Of a DNA stretch of 64,000 bases, positions 19,630 through 28,740 are shown one piece after another. Below the pieces are notes generated by a model. That model saw only the letters and a program-made list of their open reading frames with translations. It was not told the DNA's origin and ran no database searches. Within the stretch, counting starts at the first letter, position 1. Each line of letters starts with the position of its first letter. Made by a program: the position numbers and the translations under genes. Location of the stretch: positions 1 to 64,000 of the forward strand of contig JANQPP010000218.1 in the NCBI GenBank assembly GCA_028289405.1, read 5' to 3'. This DNA is from Pirellulales bacterium (GTDB taxonomy: Bacteria; Planctomycetota; Planctomycetia; Pirellulales; JANQPP01).

Positions 19630-21062
19630 TGAAAGACGGTCCCATGCCAGACGCCTCTTTCCCGAATATCGTCACCCGCCGAGAAATGCTCCGCCGCGCC
19701 GGCGCCGGTTTCGGCTCGCTCGGTTTGCTCGGAGCCCTGCACGCAGCGGGTCACCTGAAAGAGGCCCAGGGCGCGATCGCATCTCCGCAGCCGCATTTCG
19801 CGCCCAAGGCGAAACGCGTCATCTTTCTTTTCATGAACGGCGCGCCGTCGCACGTGGATACGTTCGACCCCAAACCGGCCTTGGCGACGCACGAGGGGGA
19901 GCAGCCGGGCGGCAAACTCTACAAAAAATACAAGGGGAGCGGGTTCATGCCCTCCCCCTTCAAGTTCCGCCCGCATGGCGACAGCGGCGTGGTGATGAGT
20001 GAACTGTTCCCCCGTTTGTCCGCCCATGCCGACGAACTTTGCGTGCTCCGCTCCATGCACACGGATGTCCCCAACCACGAGCCCGGCCTGCTCGTGATGC
20101 ACTCGGGACACTTGCAGCCGACGCGTCCCTCCTTGGGGGCTTGGGCCTCGTACGGACTCGGTACGGAAAATGCGAACCTGCCGGCTTTCGTGGTCCTCTG
20201 CCCGGGTCTCCCCGTGGTGGGGCCATACCTCTGGTCAAACGCCTTTCTGCCCGGCAAGCATCAGGGCATGTCGGTCGATACGAATGACCTGAATGTGGAC
20301 AAGCTGGTGGCCAACCTCCGTCATCCTTCGCTTTCCCGCAAGGAGCAGCGGCGGCAACTCGACTTGTTGCAAACGCTCAACTATCTGCACCAGCAAGCCC
20401 GGCCCCGCGAGGCCCAACTGGAAACGCAGATCCAGTCCCTGGAACTCGCCTTCCAGATGCAGCGCGAGGCGAGCGAAGCCTTCGACCTCAGCCGCGAGTC
20501 CGCCAAGTTGCGGGACACCTATGGCCGCACGGTCTTCGGGCAAAGCTGCCTCTTGGCCCGCCGCCTGGCCGAGCGGGGCGTGCGGTTCATCCAAGTCTAT
20601 TACGTCACCAAAACGGGCAAGCAGCCCTGGGACACGCACCAGGACAATAACAACCGCCATCGCCAGCTCTGCGCCGATAGCGATCAGGCCACCGCCGCCC
20701 TGCTCACGGACCTGAAACAGCGGGGCCTGCTGGAAGATACGCTCGTCGTCTGGGGCGGAGAGTTTGGCCGCACGCCGTATGCACAAAACGACAAGAAGAA
20801 CAAAAAGCCGGGGCGGGACCATCATCACACCGGCTTCTCCATGTTCCTCGCCGGCGGCGGCAGCAAGGGGGGCACCACGTTCGGCGCAACCGACGAGTTC
20901 GGCATGCACGCCGTGGAGAACCGCATGCATGTCCACGATCTGCACGCCACGATCCTGCACTTGATGGGCCTCGACCATACGCGGCTCACCTACCGCTACT
21001 CGGGCCGGGACTTCCGCCTCACCGATGTCCACGGTCGCGTCGTGCGGGAAATCCTGGCGTAG
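19629..21062 (+). CDS. DUF1501 Tat-exported protein
   Basis: Partner of the preceding PSD1 gene, coupled by an ATGA overlap at 19627-19631; the ATG at 19644 is an alternative start. The Tat-type signal is [19 protein letters not shown]. The body is a sulfatase or alkaline-phosphatase-like DUF1501 domain with [18 protein letters not shown] near the N-terminus, [14 protein letters not shown] and [14 protein letters not shown] in the middle, and [10 protein letters not shown] with the metal-binding His cluster. About 477 residues, the usual length. Probably periplasmic and acting with the upstream cytochrome-like protein. Confidence 0.92.
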   Translation: MKDGPMPDASFPNIVTRREMLRRAGAGFGSLGLLGALHAAGHLKEAQGAIASPQPHFAPKAKRVIFLFMNGAPSHVDTFDPKPALATHEGEQPGGKLYKKYKGSGFMPSPFKFRPHGDSGVVMSELFPRLSAHADELCVLRSMHTDVPNHEPGLLVMHSGHLQPTRPSLGAWASYGLGTENANLPAFVVLCPGLPVVGPYLWSNAFLPGKHQGMSVDTNDLNVDKLVANLRHPSLSRKEQRRQLDLLQTLNYLHQQARPREAQLETQIQSLELAFQMQREASEAFDLSRESAKLRDTYGRTVFGQSCLLARRLAERGVRFIQVYYVTKTGKQPWDTHQDNNNRHRQLCADSDQATAALLTDLKQRGLLEDTLVVWGGEFGRTPYAQNDKKNKKPGRDHHHTGFSMFLAGGGSKGGTTFGATDEFGMHAVENRMHVHDLHATILHLMGLDHTRLTYRYSGRDFRLTDVHGRVVREILA

Positions 21063-21241
21063 TCCACTCCCTGAGATCGCGGAACCGCTACCCCAATTTC
21101 CCCTCACTCGCCAAAAACATGGTACACTTCCCGTAACCGGACCCTCGATCGCCGGGTGCCGGGCAAGGGTTGGCTTCCCTGTCGGATCGCGTGCGGTGTG
21201 GAGCGTCCCGCCTGGTCCCCCCAACCACGGGAGCGATGAGC

Positions 21242-21574
21242 ATGAGTTCCATGGGACCGTTGGGCCATCTGGGGAGCATCGCCGGCACCCCCTTCGCGCA
21301 GACGCAAGGGGCCTCAACCGAGCGGCAAAAGCAAGACGCCAACGTGCAGCAGCGGCAGGTCGATACGGCCCAACATGCCGAGTCGGCCGCCGGCATTGGC
21401 GAGACCGATGCCGACGACAACAGTTCCCACGAGCGGGACGCCGATGGCCGCCGCATCTGGGAAGAGACCGCCCGCTCCGGCGACGAAACGCCGCCCGAAG
21501 CCGAGGATCACACGACACCCCCCGGCTCCCCGCAAGATCCCGACCGCGGCCAGCAGTTGGACCTTACCGGCTGA
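21242..21574 (+). CDS. Small hydrophilic planctomycete protein
   Basis: 110 residues from the ATG at 21242, which has GGGAG 8 bases upstream; the ATG at 21236 is too close to that site. Sequence landmarks are [20 protein letters not shown] at the N-terminus, a Gln-rich helix ([17 protein letters not shown]), [23 protein letters not shown], and a C-terminal LDLTG. The composition is polar and probably disordered, with no membrane segment. I recall similar short proteins ending in LDLTG or LDLSG from other planctomycetes, but know of no function. It stands alone upstream of dapF. Confidence 0.65.
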   Translation: MSSMGPLGHLGSIAGTPFAQTQGASTERQKQDANVQQRQVDTAQHAESAAGIGETDADDNSSHERDADGRRIWEETARSGDETPPEAEDHTTPPGSPQDPDRGQQLDLTG

Positions 21575-21726
21575 GCCGGGCGGACACCTTGCCTGCGCTT
21601 GCCGCGTTTTCGCACTTTCTCCCGACCGGCAGTTTCGGGCATAATTGGAAGCGCGAACCGCTGCCCGGCTGGCGTGACTTTTTCCCTGGGCGACCGCGCA
21701 CGATTTCCAGATTGAGGCGAAATGAC

Positions 21727-22590
21727 ATGCGATTCACGAAAATGCAAGGCGCGGGGAACGACTATGTCTACGTGAATTGCTTCGAGGAGCCTCTGCCCGA
21801 AAACCCGGCCGAGCTGGCCCGCCGCGTCGCGGACCGGCACTTCGGCATCGGCGGGGACGGGCTGATTCTGATCTGTTCCTCAGAAGTGGCGCATGCCCGC
21901 ATGTGGATGTTCAACGCCGACGGCTCCGAGGGGGAGATGTGCGGCAACGGCATCCGCTGCGTGGCCAAGTATGTTTACGATCACGGCATCGCCCGGAAAG
22001 AGCGGCTTCGCATCGAAACGGGGGCCGGCGTGCTCGATTTGGAATTGTTTACTCGGGACGATTTGGTGGAGCGGGTCCGCGTGGACATGAGTGCTCCCCG
22101 CTTAGCCGCCGAGGAGATTCCCACCACGCTGCCAGGCGATCCGGTGGTGGAGCAGAAGCTGGCCGTGGCTGGCCGCGAGCTGCCCGTGACCTGCGTTTCC
22201 ATGGGGAATCCGCACTGCGTCACGTTTGTCGAGGAACTGAGCGACGAATGGGTGCTGGGAATTGGCCCTCAAGTCGAGGCGCATGCCGCCTTTCCCCACC
22301 GCGTGAACGCGGAGTTCGTGCAAGTGATTTCGCCCAGCGAGGTCCGCGTGCGGGTCTGGGAACGGGGTTCGGGAGAGACGCAAGCTTGCGGTACCGGCGC
22401 CGCCGCCGTCTGCGTGGCGGGCGTACTCACCGGCAAGACCGAGCGGCAAGTCGCGGTACATTTGCCGGGAGGAATCCTCGAACTCGAATGGGAAGAAGGC
22501 GGGCACGTCTTCATGACCGGCCCCGCCGTGGAGGTCTTTTCCGGCGAGTGGCCCGAGCATGTGCCCCAGGAATTATCGACCGCCGATTGA
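21727..22590 (+). CDS. dapF: Diaminopimelate epimerase
   Basis: Converts LL- to meso-diaminopimelate for lysine and peptidoglycan synthesis. 287 residues from [18 protein letters not shown]; the frame is open further upstream, but this N-terminus is the family's own. The two catalytic cysteines are visible: Cys72 in MCGNGIRC and Cys221 in [16 protein letters not shown] (158-165) is the third family signature. Presence of this gene fits a planctomycete that makes peptidoglycan. The acyltransferase gene follows after 38 bases. Confidence 0.97.
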   Translation: MRFTKMQGAGNDYVYVNCFEEPLPENPAELARRVADRHFGIGGDGLILICSSEVAHARMWMFNADGSEGEMCGNGIRCVAKYVYDHGIARKERLRIETGAGVLDLELFTRDDLVERVRVDMSAPRLAAEEIPTTLPGDPVVEQKLAVAGRELPVTCVSMGNPHCVTFVEELSDEWVLGIGPQVEAHAAFPHRVNAEFVQVISPSEVRVRVWERGSGETQACGTGAAAVCVAGVLTGKTERQVAVHLPGGILELEWEEGGHVFMTGPAVEVFSGEWPEHVPQELSTAD

Positions 22591-22628
22591 GATCGGCAAA
22601 ACGCACCAGTGGGAAGGGAGGCCCCGCT

Positions 22629-23462
22629 ATGAAAATCCGCAGCCGCTCTTTGCTGAAGCTCGGCGGCCTGGCCGCGAGCACGTTCGTGCGGGGCTGGATG
22701 AGCACGCTGGATTACCGCGCCCTGTACGAGGACGAATCGTGCGATCCGGCCAAGCCGTCCGTCAGCGGTATGAAGGTCTACGCCCTGTGGCATGAGTATC
22801 TCGTCTTTCCGCTGAATCTGCGCGGGAACACGCACACCAGCATCCTGCTCAGCCAGCACCGGGACGCCGATATTCTGGAACGCGTCGCCCTGCATTTTGG
22901 CTATGGCTGGGTGCGGGGCTCCACCACGCGGGGCGGCGTGAAGGCGCTGCGGGAAATGGCGACGCACGGTCGGCAGCGGAATCTGGTGATCACACCCGAC
23001 GGACCGCGTGGCCCCCGGCGGCGAATGGCTCCCGGCCCGATCTATTTGGCCTCCCGCCTGGAAATACCGCTGGTGCTGATGGGTTTCGGCTACGACCGGC
23101 CCTGGCGGCTGAACAGTTGGGACCGCTTCGCCGTGCCGAGGCCGTTCTCCCGAGCCCGGGCGGTGATGAGCAGCGCGATTCACATTCCCCGCGACGCGGA
23201 CCGGGGAGAACTCGAAGAACACCGCCAGCAATGCGAGGCACGGCTCAACGCGATCACCGCACAGGCGGAGTCCTGGGCACGTTCCGGCGAAACGCTGCCC
23301 AATGAACAGCCCGCCCGACGAGAACCGGACCAATGGCGGCTCTATCACCGGCCAATGCGGCGCGACATGGCTTTCGAGCAGGAAAACATTCAGGACGAAC
23401 CGCTCGTCCCCTGGCAGGACCTGGTGCCCGCCAAGCCGTCCGCGTCTTCCCGCGCCGCTTGA
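22629..23462 (+). CDS. DUF374 lysophospholipid acyltransferase-like protein
   Basis: 277 residues starting at the ATG at 22629, with GGGAGG about 8 bases upstream; the frame is open much further back inside dapF but that part is a shadow. DUF374 features are YALWHEYLVFPL near residue 55 (the position of the usual acyltransferase His), HRDADILERVALHFGYGWVRGS, and VITPDGPRGPRRRMAPG with the substrate-binding PDGPRG. A membrane-associated acyl transfer, possibly for lipid A or a phospholipid, is likely. The extended C-terminal tail of about 80 residues is charged. Confidence 0.87.
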   Translation: MKIRSRSLLKLGGLAASTFVRGWMSTLDYRALYEDESCDPAKPSVSGMKVYALWHEYLVFPLNLRGNTHTSILLSQHRDADILERVALHFGYGWVRGSTTRGGVKALREMATHGRQRNLVITPDGPRGPRRRMAPGPIYLASRLEIPLVLMGFGYDRPWRLNSWDRFAVPRPFSRARAVMSSAIHIPRDADRGELEEHRQQCEARLNAITAQAESWARSGETLPNEQPARREPDQWRLYHRPMRRDMAFEQENIQDEPLVPWQDLVPAKPSASSRAA

Positions 23463-23472
23463 TGGAAAACGG

Positions 23473-24036
23473 CTACGACGACACCCTGCAAGGGAGTGGA
23501 TCACGCCGATGGCGCCAAGCGGCGATGCCTCCGGCGAAGAGGGCCAGTGGCAGGCCGCACACCGCGCCCGCCACCGCGCCCAGCATGCCAAATACCACCA
23601 AAGCCAGCACGCTCCAAAAAATGCGGATCGGCAATTCGAGCACGCTTGCGGGAAACGTGGGACTGACGAAGCCGTGAAAAAAGGCTTGCGGGTCGAGCAG
23701 CATGGCCAGCGCCGTCGCGGCCCCCCAGGCCAGGCCGTTCATCCCGCCCCCCGCAAGAATCGAGCGTAGGCAAAACAGCTTCCAGGATTTGAAATTCCAA
23801 TCCGACGAGGTCGTGGCCAACATGATCACGACGCCTCCCGCCGCGTTGAGCACATGCAAGACGAGGACATCCCGCGCGGCACTCTCTCCGGTAAGAGACA
23901 GGCCGCAGGCCGCGCCCGTGGTGAGCACGAACACGCCGCCCAGCGAATACCGCCAGGCCTGGCGGTACGCGAAATAGAGGTTCGTGGCGAGCCACTGCAA
24001 TACGCACCAGCCGGCGAAGAACAGGGAGAAGCTCAC
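23473..24036 (-). CDS. Small membrane protein of a tandem paralogous family (member 1)
   Basis: 187 residues with about four hydrophobic segments. The N-terminal segment WCVLQWLATNLYFAYRQAWR followed by YSLGGVFVLTTGAA matches the same place in its four upstream neighbours, so this is the most diverged full-length member of the family. The GTG start at 24036 overlaps the TGA stop of the upstream gene by four bases (GTGA). Last gene of the seven-gene minus-strand run that begins with the GNAT gene. Function unknown. Confidence 0.75.
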   Translation of the reverse strand: MSFSLFFAGWCVLQWLATNLYFAYRQAWRYSLGGVFVLTTGAACGLSLTGESAARDVLVLHVLNAAGGVVIMLATTSSDWNFKSWKLFCLRSILAGGGMNGLAWGAATALAMLLDPQAFFHGFVSPTFPASVLELPIRIFWSVLALVVFGMLGAVAGAVCGLPLALFAGGIAAWRHRRDPLPCRVSS

Positions 24037-24647
24037 GAGGACCTCGTGGAGCCAGCAGGTTCGGGAGATGGGTCATCGTTTCGCGAGAGCCGACTCATTT
24101 CTAGCCATTCCGCACAGGTCCGCACGGGCAGCGAGAGCATCGCGCCGCAAAGCACACCGGCGATGAAGCTGGGAACGGCGCGAATGAGGCATGCCGCGGC
24201 AAGCAACAGCAGCCCTTGGGTATTAGAAAACATGGGAAATGTTGGAGTCGACGCGAAAGTGACCAGGCGAAACAAAGTTATGCACACCAGGGGAATCGAG
24301 ATCATCGCCATCGGCCCTGCCCAAGCGATCATGGCCAGCATGCCGCTGCAATTCGGCGCTTTGCGGCGGAAATCCTCCCAATGGTAGTACTCCTCCGTCG
24401 TTTGCGCGCGGGCTCCGGCGACCACGAGCCCACTCGCCACGGCGTGCAAATGCATAATGCCCCAAATCAAGGGCGATTCATGTGGATGGCAGGCCAGCGG
24501 CACGGCGGCACCCGTAATCACAACGAAGACACCCCAGAGCGAATACCGCCCCTTTCGGCGGTAGGCAAAGTATCCGCAGGATGCGATCCAAATGATGACG
24601 AACCAGGCCGTCCACAACCAGTGAAATGTTCCGTCGTGAATGCTCAT
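24033..24647 (-). CDS. Small membrane protein of a tandem paralogous family (member 2, A-type)
   Basis: 204 residues with N-terminal MSIHDGTFHWLWTAWFVI, then a CGYFAYRRKGRYSLWG motif and VVITGAAVPLAC. About five hydrophobic segments. Bases 24562-24624 are identical over 63 bp to 25806-25868 in member 4, so these two arose by recent duplication or were homogenised. The second half has diverged. The C-terminal 25 residues are charged. Function unknown. Confidence 0.77.
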   Translation of the reverse strand: MSIHDGTFHWLWTAWFVIIWIASCGYFAYRRKGRYSLWGVFVVITGAAVPLACHPHESPLIWGIMHLHAVASGLVVAGARAQTTEEYYHWEDFRRKAPNCSGMLAMIAWAGPMAMISIPLVCITLFRLVTFASTPTFPMFSNTQGLLLLAAACLIRAVPSFIAGVLCGAMLSLPVRTCAEWLEMSRLSRNDDPSPEPAGSTRSS

Positions 24648-24692
24648 AAAGAAATTTCCAACGCGACGCGGACCACACTCACCACTCGAGAA

Positions 24693-25265
24693 TTAATGAT
24701 GGTAAGGCTCGTCGGAGCAGAGCCACCGACTGAAGGCGATCAGCCGTACCACCAGTACGACAAATCCAGCGAATAGGCCCAATGATAGGGCAAAAATTCC
24801 CGGCACTACGACAAACGCCGGCTGCCACCGGAGCAGTGCAAGCGCCACGGCAATCAGCGCCATGCACCAGAACATCGACTTCAAAGTCCATTGGCGATGT
24901 CGTGCTTTCGCCACGGAGGCGAGCCGGTATTCGTCCCTCCACTTGCCCAATCCAGAGACCAAAATGGCTAGGGGAAAACCTGTGATCACGCCGAGGAGTC
25001 CACAAAAACCACCGCCGAACAGAATCAGGCCGGGCAATTCGGACAGATCAAGATCCGCGCCGTGCATCAAATCATGGAACAGCAGGTCGTAGATCCAGGT
25101 CAGGGCCGACATGAGCGCGCAGGTACACAACGACCGAAAGATGAACAGCATGCGCCGCAGGGAAAGCTTGCCCCGGCGATAGGCGTGATAGAAATTTGCC
25201 ACCAACCAGAGCAGGACGAACCACGTCGGGGTTAGGATTTCTCGTAGGCTGTCTGAACTGTTCAC
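24693..25265 (-). CDS. Small membrane protein of a tandem paralogous family (member 3, B-type, long C-terminus)
   Basis: 190 residues from the GTG at 25265, which overlaps the upstream TGA by four bases. The frame is open further upstream, but that part overlaps member 4 and reads like frame-shifted paralogue sequence. The motif WFVLLWLVANFYHAYRRGKL and SLRR marks the B-type. After the usual three segments it has an additional C-terminal domain with two hydrophobic helices ending in RLIAFSRWLCSDEPYHH, which closely resembles the separate 63-residue gene at 26578. Confidence 0.72.
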   Translation of the reverse strand: MNSSDSLREILTPTWFVLLWLVANFYHAYRRGKLSLRRMLFIFRSLCTCALMSALTWIYDLLFHDLMHGADLDLSELPGLILFGGGFCGLLGVITGFPLAILVSGLGKWRDEYRLASVAKARHRQWTLKSMFWCMALIAVALALLRWQPAFVVVPGIFALSLGLFAGFVVLVVRLIAFSRWLCSDEPYHH

Positions 25266-25891
25266 GGCGGCGTCTCCGGCAAGGTCGGCCGATCGACCGT
25301 TCTCCTGCCAATTCCGTTTCTGGCACAATATTGTTTCTCGCTGTGGACGACTCCCCAAATCAGCAGAGCAATGGCCGCGTTGAGCACGGCGCCAAACAGG
25401 GCGGCAAAGATTCCCAACAAGGGAATACCCACGAAAATCATCCGGAGGGACGAATCCCAAGATTCGGTGGGAACCGTTAGCAAGGGCCAGTTCGCGAACC
25501 TCGCTGAAGCGACTTGCTGATAGGTTCGAAGCAAAAACGTCAGCATGACGGGGCATGTCCAGGCGACTGCCGAAATCCAGCCGCCAGCGATTGATGAGTG
25601 GAAGACAAATCGTAGCCAATTAGTTCTATCCTGGCCTGTGTTGGGGCCTGCTCCGGAGATTAAGAACGCGCTGAGGATCGCGTATATCTGTAATACAAGG
25701 AGGACCACCATCGCTCCGCCAAAATTCGCCACTACGGCAAATGGGATGGCGGCACCGGTGACGACAAGAAACACACCCCACAGCGAATACCGGCCCTTCC
25801 GGCGATAGGCAAAGTATCCGCAGGATGCGATCCAAATGATGACGAACCAGGCCGTCCACAACCAGTGATATGTTTCGTCGTGAAGGCTCAT
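25262..25891 (-). CDS. Small membrane protein of a tandem paralogous family (member 4, A-type)
   Basis: 209 residues from the ATG at 25891 (MSLHDETYHWLWTAWFVI), chosen by matching member 2; the frame is open upstream but there it runs through member 5 out of phase. It shares the CGYFAYRRKGRYSLWG block with member 2 and ends in a charged tail. About four or five membrane segments. Function unknown. Confidence 0.75.
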   Translation of the reverse strand: MSLHDETYHWLWTAWFVIIWIASCGYFAYRRKGRYSLWGVFLVVTGAAIPFAVVANFGGAMVVLLVLQIYAILSAFLISGAGPNTGQDRTNWLRFVFHSSIAGGWISAVAWTCPVMLTFLLRTYQQVASARFANWPLLTVPTESWDSSLRMIFVGIPLLGIFAALFGAVLNAAIALLIWGVVHSEKQYCARNGIGRRTVDRPTLPETPP

Positions 25892-25941
25892 GAACACACT
25901 TCCTACGACATTGGGCTTTAAGCTGGCTCGTAAGGATTCTC

Positions 25942-26532
25942 TCAAAAATCCTTTGGATTCCCATCCCGGTAGAAGTCCGACAAGTAGCCCACGCCGGCGA
26001 CGACAATGGCCAATGGAAAACCGCATATCGCGCCGGCGAAGGCGGTAATGCCTCCAACAATCGGAAGCACCAGGATCAAAGCGGACTCCAATCGCGCCGT
26101 GAATTCCACAGGAGAGGCTGGTGACATGACGGGTTGCACAGGCCGCAGTGCGAAGATGGAATAGGGCCCAGCCAATTCTTGAACCATGAAGGGGCATGTC
26201 CAGGCGAGCGCCGAGACCCATGCGGCTTTGCGAATCGATCTGGTAATGAATCGTCTCCAATATTCCTCGTCCGCGCGTTTCTTAGGTTCGACGCCCGCCA
26301 AGATCAACCCGATGGCGACGACATAAGAATGCGCGATGATCAGCGCCCAAGCTCCGTCGGGTCCATTTTTCGTGGAAAGTGCGAACGGCACGGCGGCACC
26401 GGCCACGATGAAGAGCGTTCGCCGCAAGGAAAGCTTGCCCCGGCGATAGGCGTGATAGAGATTCGCCGCTAGCCACAGCAGGACGAACCACCCGGACCAA
26501 AGTAAACGTAATGTTTCGTCGTGGAAGTTCAT
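25942..26532 (-). CDS. Small membrane protein of a tandem paralogous family (member 5, B-type)
   Basis: 196 residues from the ATG at 26532 (MNFHDETLRLLWSGWFVLLW), preferred over the GTG at 26535 by analogy with the MSLHDE and MSIHDG starts of members 4 and 2. It carries the B-type motif YHAYRRGKLSLRR and then LFIVAGAAVPFAL. The last 50 residues form hydrophobic helices typical of the array (GGITAFAGAICGFPLAIVVAG). Function unknown. Confidence 0.75.
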   Translation of the reverse strand: MNFHDETLRLLWSGWFVLLWLAANLYHAYRRGKLSLRRTLFIVAGAAVPFALSTKNGPDGAWALIIAHSYVVAIGLILAGVEPKKRADEEYWRRFITRSIRKAAWVSALAWTCPFMVQELAGPYSIFALRPVQPVMSPASPVEFTARLESALILVLPIVGGITAFAGAICGFPLAIVVAGVGYLSDFYRDGNPKDF

Positions 26533-26577
26533 CACGTCATTTCTAATGCGGTGCCTACGTCGTTCGAGGTTTGACGG

Positions 26578-26769
26578 TCACCGCTTATACGGTTCGTCGA
26601 GACAGAGTCGCTGGCTGAGGTCGATCATGATCATGCAGAAAACCATGAACAGGCCGAACACGCCCAAAGGCACGAAGATGATCGGTAGCCACCGTGCAAT
26701 CGCCATGTACACCGCGCCGCACGTGAGGCCGACCAGCATTATCTCACTCTGGCCAACGAGCCGAACCAT
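26578..26769 (-). CDS. 63-residue membrane protein resembling the C-terminus of member 3
   Basis: From the ATG at 26769: two hydrophobic helices and the ending DLSQRLCLDEPYKR, which parallels AFSRWLCSDEPYHH at the end of member 3. It overlaps the last 26 bases of the GNAT gene in another frame. Either a true small gene of the family, with the same domain fused in member 3, or a remnant of a deleted member. Confidence 0.5.
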   Translation of the reverse strand: MVRLVGQSEIMLVGLTCGAVYMAIARWLPIIFVPLGVFGLFMVFCMIMIDLSQRLCLDEPYKR

Positions 26770-27343
26770 CCGCCTCAAAACGAGGCGTGCCACGTGTCGC
26801 GAGCAAGTCGGCGAAGGCCAGAGGTGGCGTGGGCTCCTCCGAGTACTCGCCCAAGGCGAGCTGCCACCAGCCGACGTCGTGCCAGACTCCTTGCTTGAAG
26901 CCGGCGGAACGGTAAATGCCAATCTGCTCGAAACCGAACGCTTCGTGCAGCCTCACGCTGGCCGGATTGGGAAGCGTGACGCCGGCAAACACATTGTGGT
27001 AACCCAACTCCCGCAGGAGAGTGAAGAGTGCGTGATAGAGAGCGCGGCCCACGCCGCGGCGATGGTGATCCGTGTGAATGTAAACCGACGATTCGGCACA
27101 CCATTGATACGCGGCCCGCACCCGGTGCGGCGCGGCATAGGCGTAGCCGGCGATGCTGGTCCCGGCTTCACTGACGAGCCAGGGTCGTGCCGGCAGCGTG
27201 GCTTCCAAACGGGAACGCATCTCGACCGCCGTGGGCGGCACGGTTTCAAACGTCACCACCGAAGCTTCACAAAACGGAGCGTAGATGGCGGCGATGGCGG
27301 CGGCGTCATCCCCGGTGGCGAGGCGGATTCGATAATCTGGCAT
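26744..27343 (-). CDS. GNAT-family N-acetyltransferase, phosphinothricin-acetyltransferase type
   Basis: 199 residues. The acetyl-CoA loop is RRGVGRALY (residues about 95-103), preceded by the beta-strand SSVYIHTDHH and followed by NPASVRLHEAFGFEQIGIYR and GFKQGVWHDVGWWQ. The last motif is typical of the Pat/Bar and MddA group, which acetylates phosphinothricin, methionine sulfone or similar amines. The C-terminus is about 20 residues longer than usual. First gene of a minus-strand run with the membrane-protein array; a functional link is not evident. Confidence 0.88.
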   Translation of the reverse strand: MPDYRIRLATGDDAAAIAAIYAPFCEASVVTFETVPPTAVEMRSRLEATLPARPWLVSEAGTSIAGYAYAAPHRVRAAYQWCAESSVYIHTDHHRRGVGRALYHALFTLLRELGYHNVFAGVTLPNPASVRLHEAFGFEQIGIYRSAGFKQGVWHDVGWWQLALGEYSEEPTPPLAFADLLATRGTPRFEADGSARWPE

Positions 27344-27420
27344 GCGCGTTTTCCCTAGTGCGGTGGTGTTCCACCGCCATCGTAATTCAGGAAGGCGCGG
27401 ACGGATACGGCCGAACTTGC

Positions 27421-27454
27421 GCTGGGAACGCTGCTAGCAAACTATCAGTGGCAC
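27421..27454 (+). repeat. Palindromic dispersed repeat, copy 1
   Basis: A 34-base unit matching 27661-27694 at 30 positions, exactly 240 bases apart. The palindrome around CTGCTAGCAA is less perfect than in copy 2. Confidence 0.6.
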
Positions 27455-27518
27455 GGAGCACCAGAGCAGTCACCTCAAGATATGTGCCCGGTGCGGAGCG
27501 CGAGCCCATCACGGATGC

Positions 27519-27594
27519 TCCCTCACTCACGTATCGGGCTAAGAATTGGAAACCGCCACCGCATCGAATCGCAACTCGATACGTCAGTGAGGGA
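27519..27594. repeat. Inverted repeat in the 27.4-27.7 kb spacer
   Basis: TCCCTCACTCACGTATC (27519-27535) and GATACGTCAGTGAGGGA (27578-27594) are inverted copies differing at one base. The core matches the repeat family at 7.7-8.0 kb. Confidence 0.6.
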
Positions 27595-27660
27595 CTTCGC
27601 GGCATCCGATCGAGGCATACCGGTGCCGCTGCTGACTTGTTCAGCAATGTGGGCATTCAC

Positions 27661-27694
27661 GCTGGAAACACTGCTAGCAAGCTAGCAGTGGCAC
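27661..27694 (+). repeat. Palindromic dispersed repeat, copy 2
   Basis: Contains a perfect 10-bp inverted repeat CACTGCTAGC-AA-GCTAGCAGTG at 27669-27690, followed by GCAC. The whole spacer 27344-27718 has no credible gene; it consists of these nested repeats, with a small hairpin CGGTGG-TGTT-CCACCG at 27361-27376. Confidence 0.65.
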
Positions 27695-27718
27695 AGGTCT
27701 TTCCCGGCTTGGAAGTGA

Positions 27719-28642
27719 CTACCGGGCCGGGCTGCGCGGACGTCCCGCCGTGGGATTGGCAGGCCGAGCGGAGGGGATCGGCTCTTTCACGCGTTTCCAG
27801 CCGAATGGCGTGCGCGGCGCGCCGAAGTCCCCTTTCACGAAGGAGAGCGGATCGTTGATCTTGATGTCCGTGAAGCGATAGCTGTCCCGATTCTTGTTCA
27901 GATCCACGACCTGCACCGCTTCGGGATGCATGGTCTGCGCGTCGAGCATGAGCGTCACATCGCGATAGTTGCTGGCGTCCTGCTGCCAGCGGGGAAACGC
28001 CTGGAGCATGATCTTGCCCTGCTGCTGCGGACCCGAGGGGAGCACGCGGAGCCAATACCGGGCCTTCAATTTTTCCTGCGAAGCCCCGAAAATCTGAAAA
28101 GGGAGCGGACCGTTGGCGATCGCCGTCCCCTGCATTTCGGGAAGTAAAGGTCTCTCTTTGAGCAACTTCTGCTTGTGGTCGAGTTCGTACAGGGACTCGC
28201 CATCGCAGACCCAATGCTCGCCGACCTCGGGCTCTCCCCATTTGGCGGGCTGCCCGGCCGGTGCCGGGATGCGAGCCCGCACTTCTTCCACTTGATACAC
28301 TCCTTGGTCGGGCCGTTTGTATTTGAGAACGCCCGTGCCATAGGTCCAGGGCTCTTGTGGGTTGCCGAACTGCAAATTGTATTGCCAGCGTTGGAATTTG
28401 CACTTGAAGGTGTTGATCCTTTGGCTCACCTGCTCCCAATTCGCTAGCACGCGGTCCAGTTCCGCTTGTTCCGCCGGCGAGAGCGTGAACGGTGCGGCCG
28501 GTGCCGCGGCGCGTTGCACCGGCGGACCCTGGATCGGCCCTCGCGGTTGTTGTGCCCAGGCAAAGCTGGCGGAAATGCAAAACCCGGCCGCGAGGACGAT
28601 CGTGAAACCACGGCAAACGGCAACGCGGCAATCCTTGGACAT
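27719..28642 (-). CDS. Exported TIGR03009-domain protein
   Basis: 307 residues. The start at 28642 is set by GGAGG 6 bases upstream; the longer frame to 28810 runs into the next gene. A signal peptide (GFTIVLAAGFCISASFAWA) is followed by a Pro/Ala-rich linker and then the planctomycete-specific TIGR03009 domain. It contains ANWEQVSQRINTFKCKFQRW, the segment EHWVCDGESLYELDHKQK, and DPLSFVKGDFG near the end. The domain resembles lipoprotein-carrier or outer-membrane chaperone folds (LolA-like), but that is inference. Confidence 0.85.
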   Translation of the reverse strand: MSKDCRVAVCRGFTIVLAAGFCISASFAWAQQPRGPIQGPPVQRAAAPAAPFTLSPAEQAELDRVLANWEQVSQRINTFKCKFQRWQYNLQFGNPQEPWTYGTGVLKYKRPDQGVYQVEEVRARIPAPAGQPAKWGEPEVGEHWVCDGESLYELDHKQKLLKERPLLPEMQGTAIANGPLPFQIFGASQEKLKARYWLRVLPSGPQQQGKIMLQAFPRWQQDASNYRDVTLMLDAQTMHPEAVQVVDLNKNRDSYRFTDIKINDPLSFVKGDFGAPRTPFGWKRVKEPIPSARPANPTAGRPRSPAR

Positions 28643-28740
28643 GCTTTCCTCCGTGGGCAGATCGGTCGATTCGAGTTTCGCCGAGCGCGGGGACGCCTCG
28701 CGCAGGGCGGCGGATTGTAGCAAAACGCTATGTCGTGCCA

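Noticed and set aside
22269-23591. 440-residue open frame on the minus strand
   Set aside because: Antisense across dapF and the acyltransferase gene; no domain.
25266-25619. N-terminal extension of membrane-family member 3 to 25619
   Set aside because: It overlaps member 4 out of phase and its similarity to the extension of member 4 is explained by both being shadows of paralogous genes; the GTGA overlap at 25262-25265 gives a better start.
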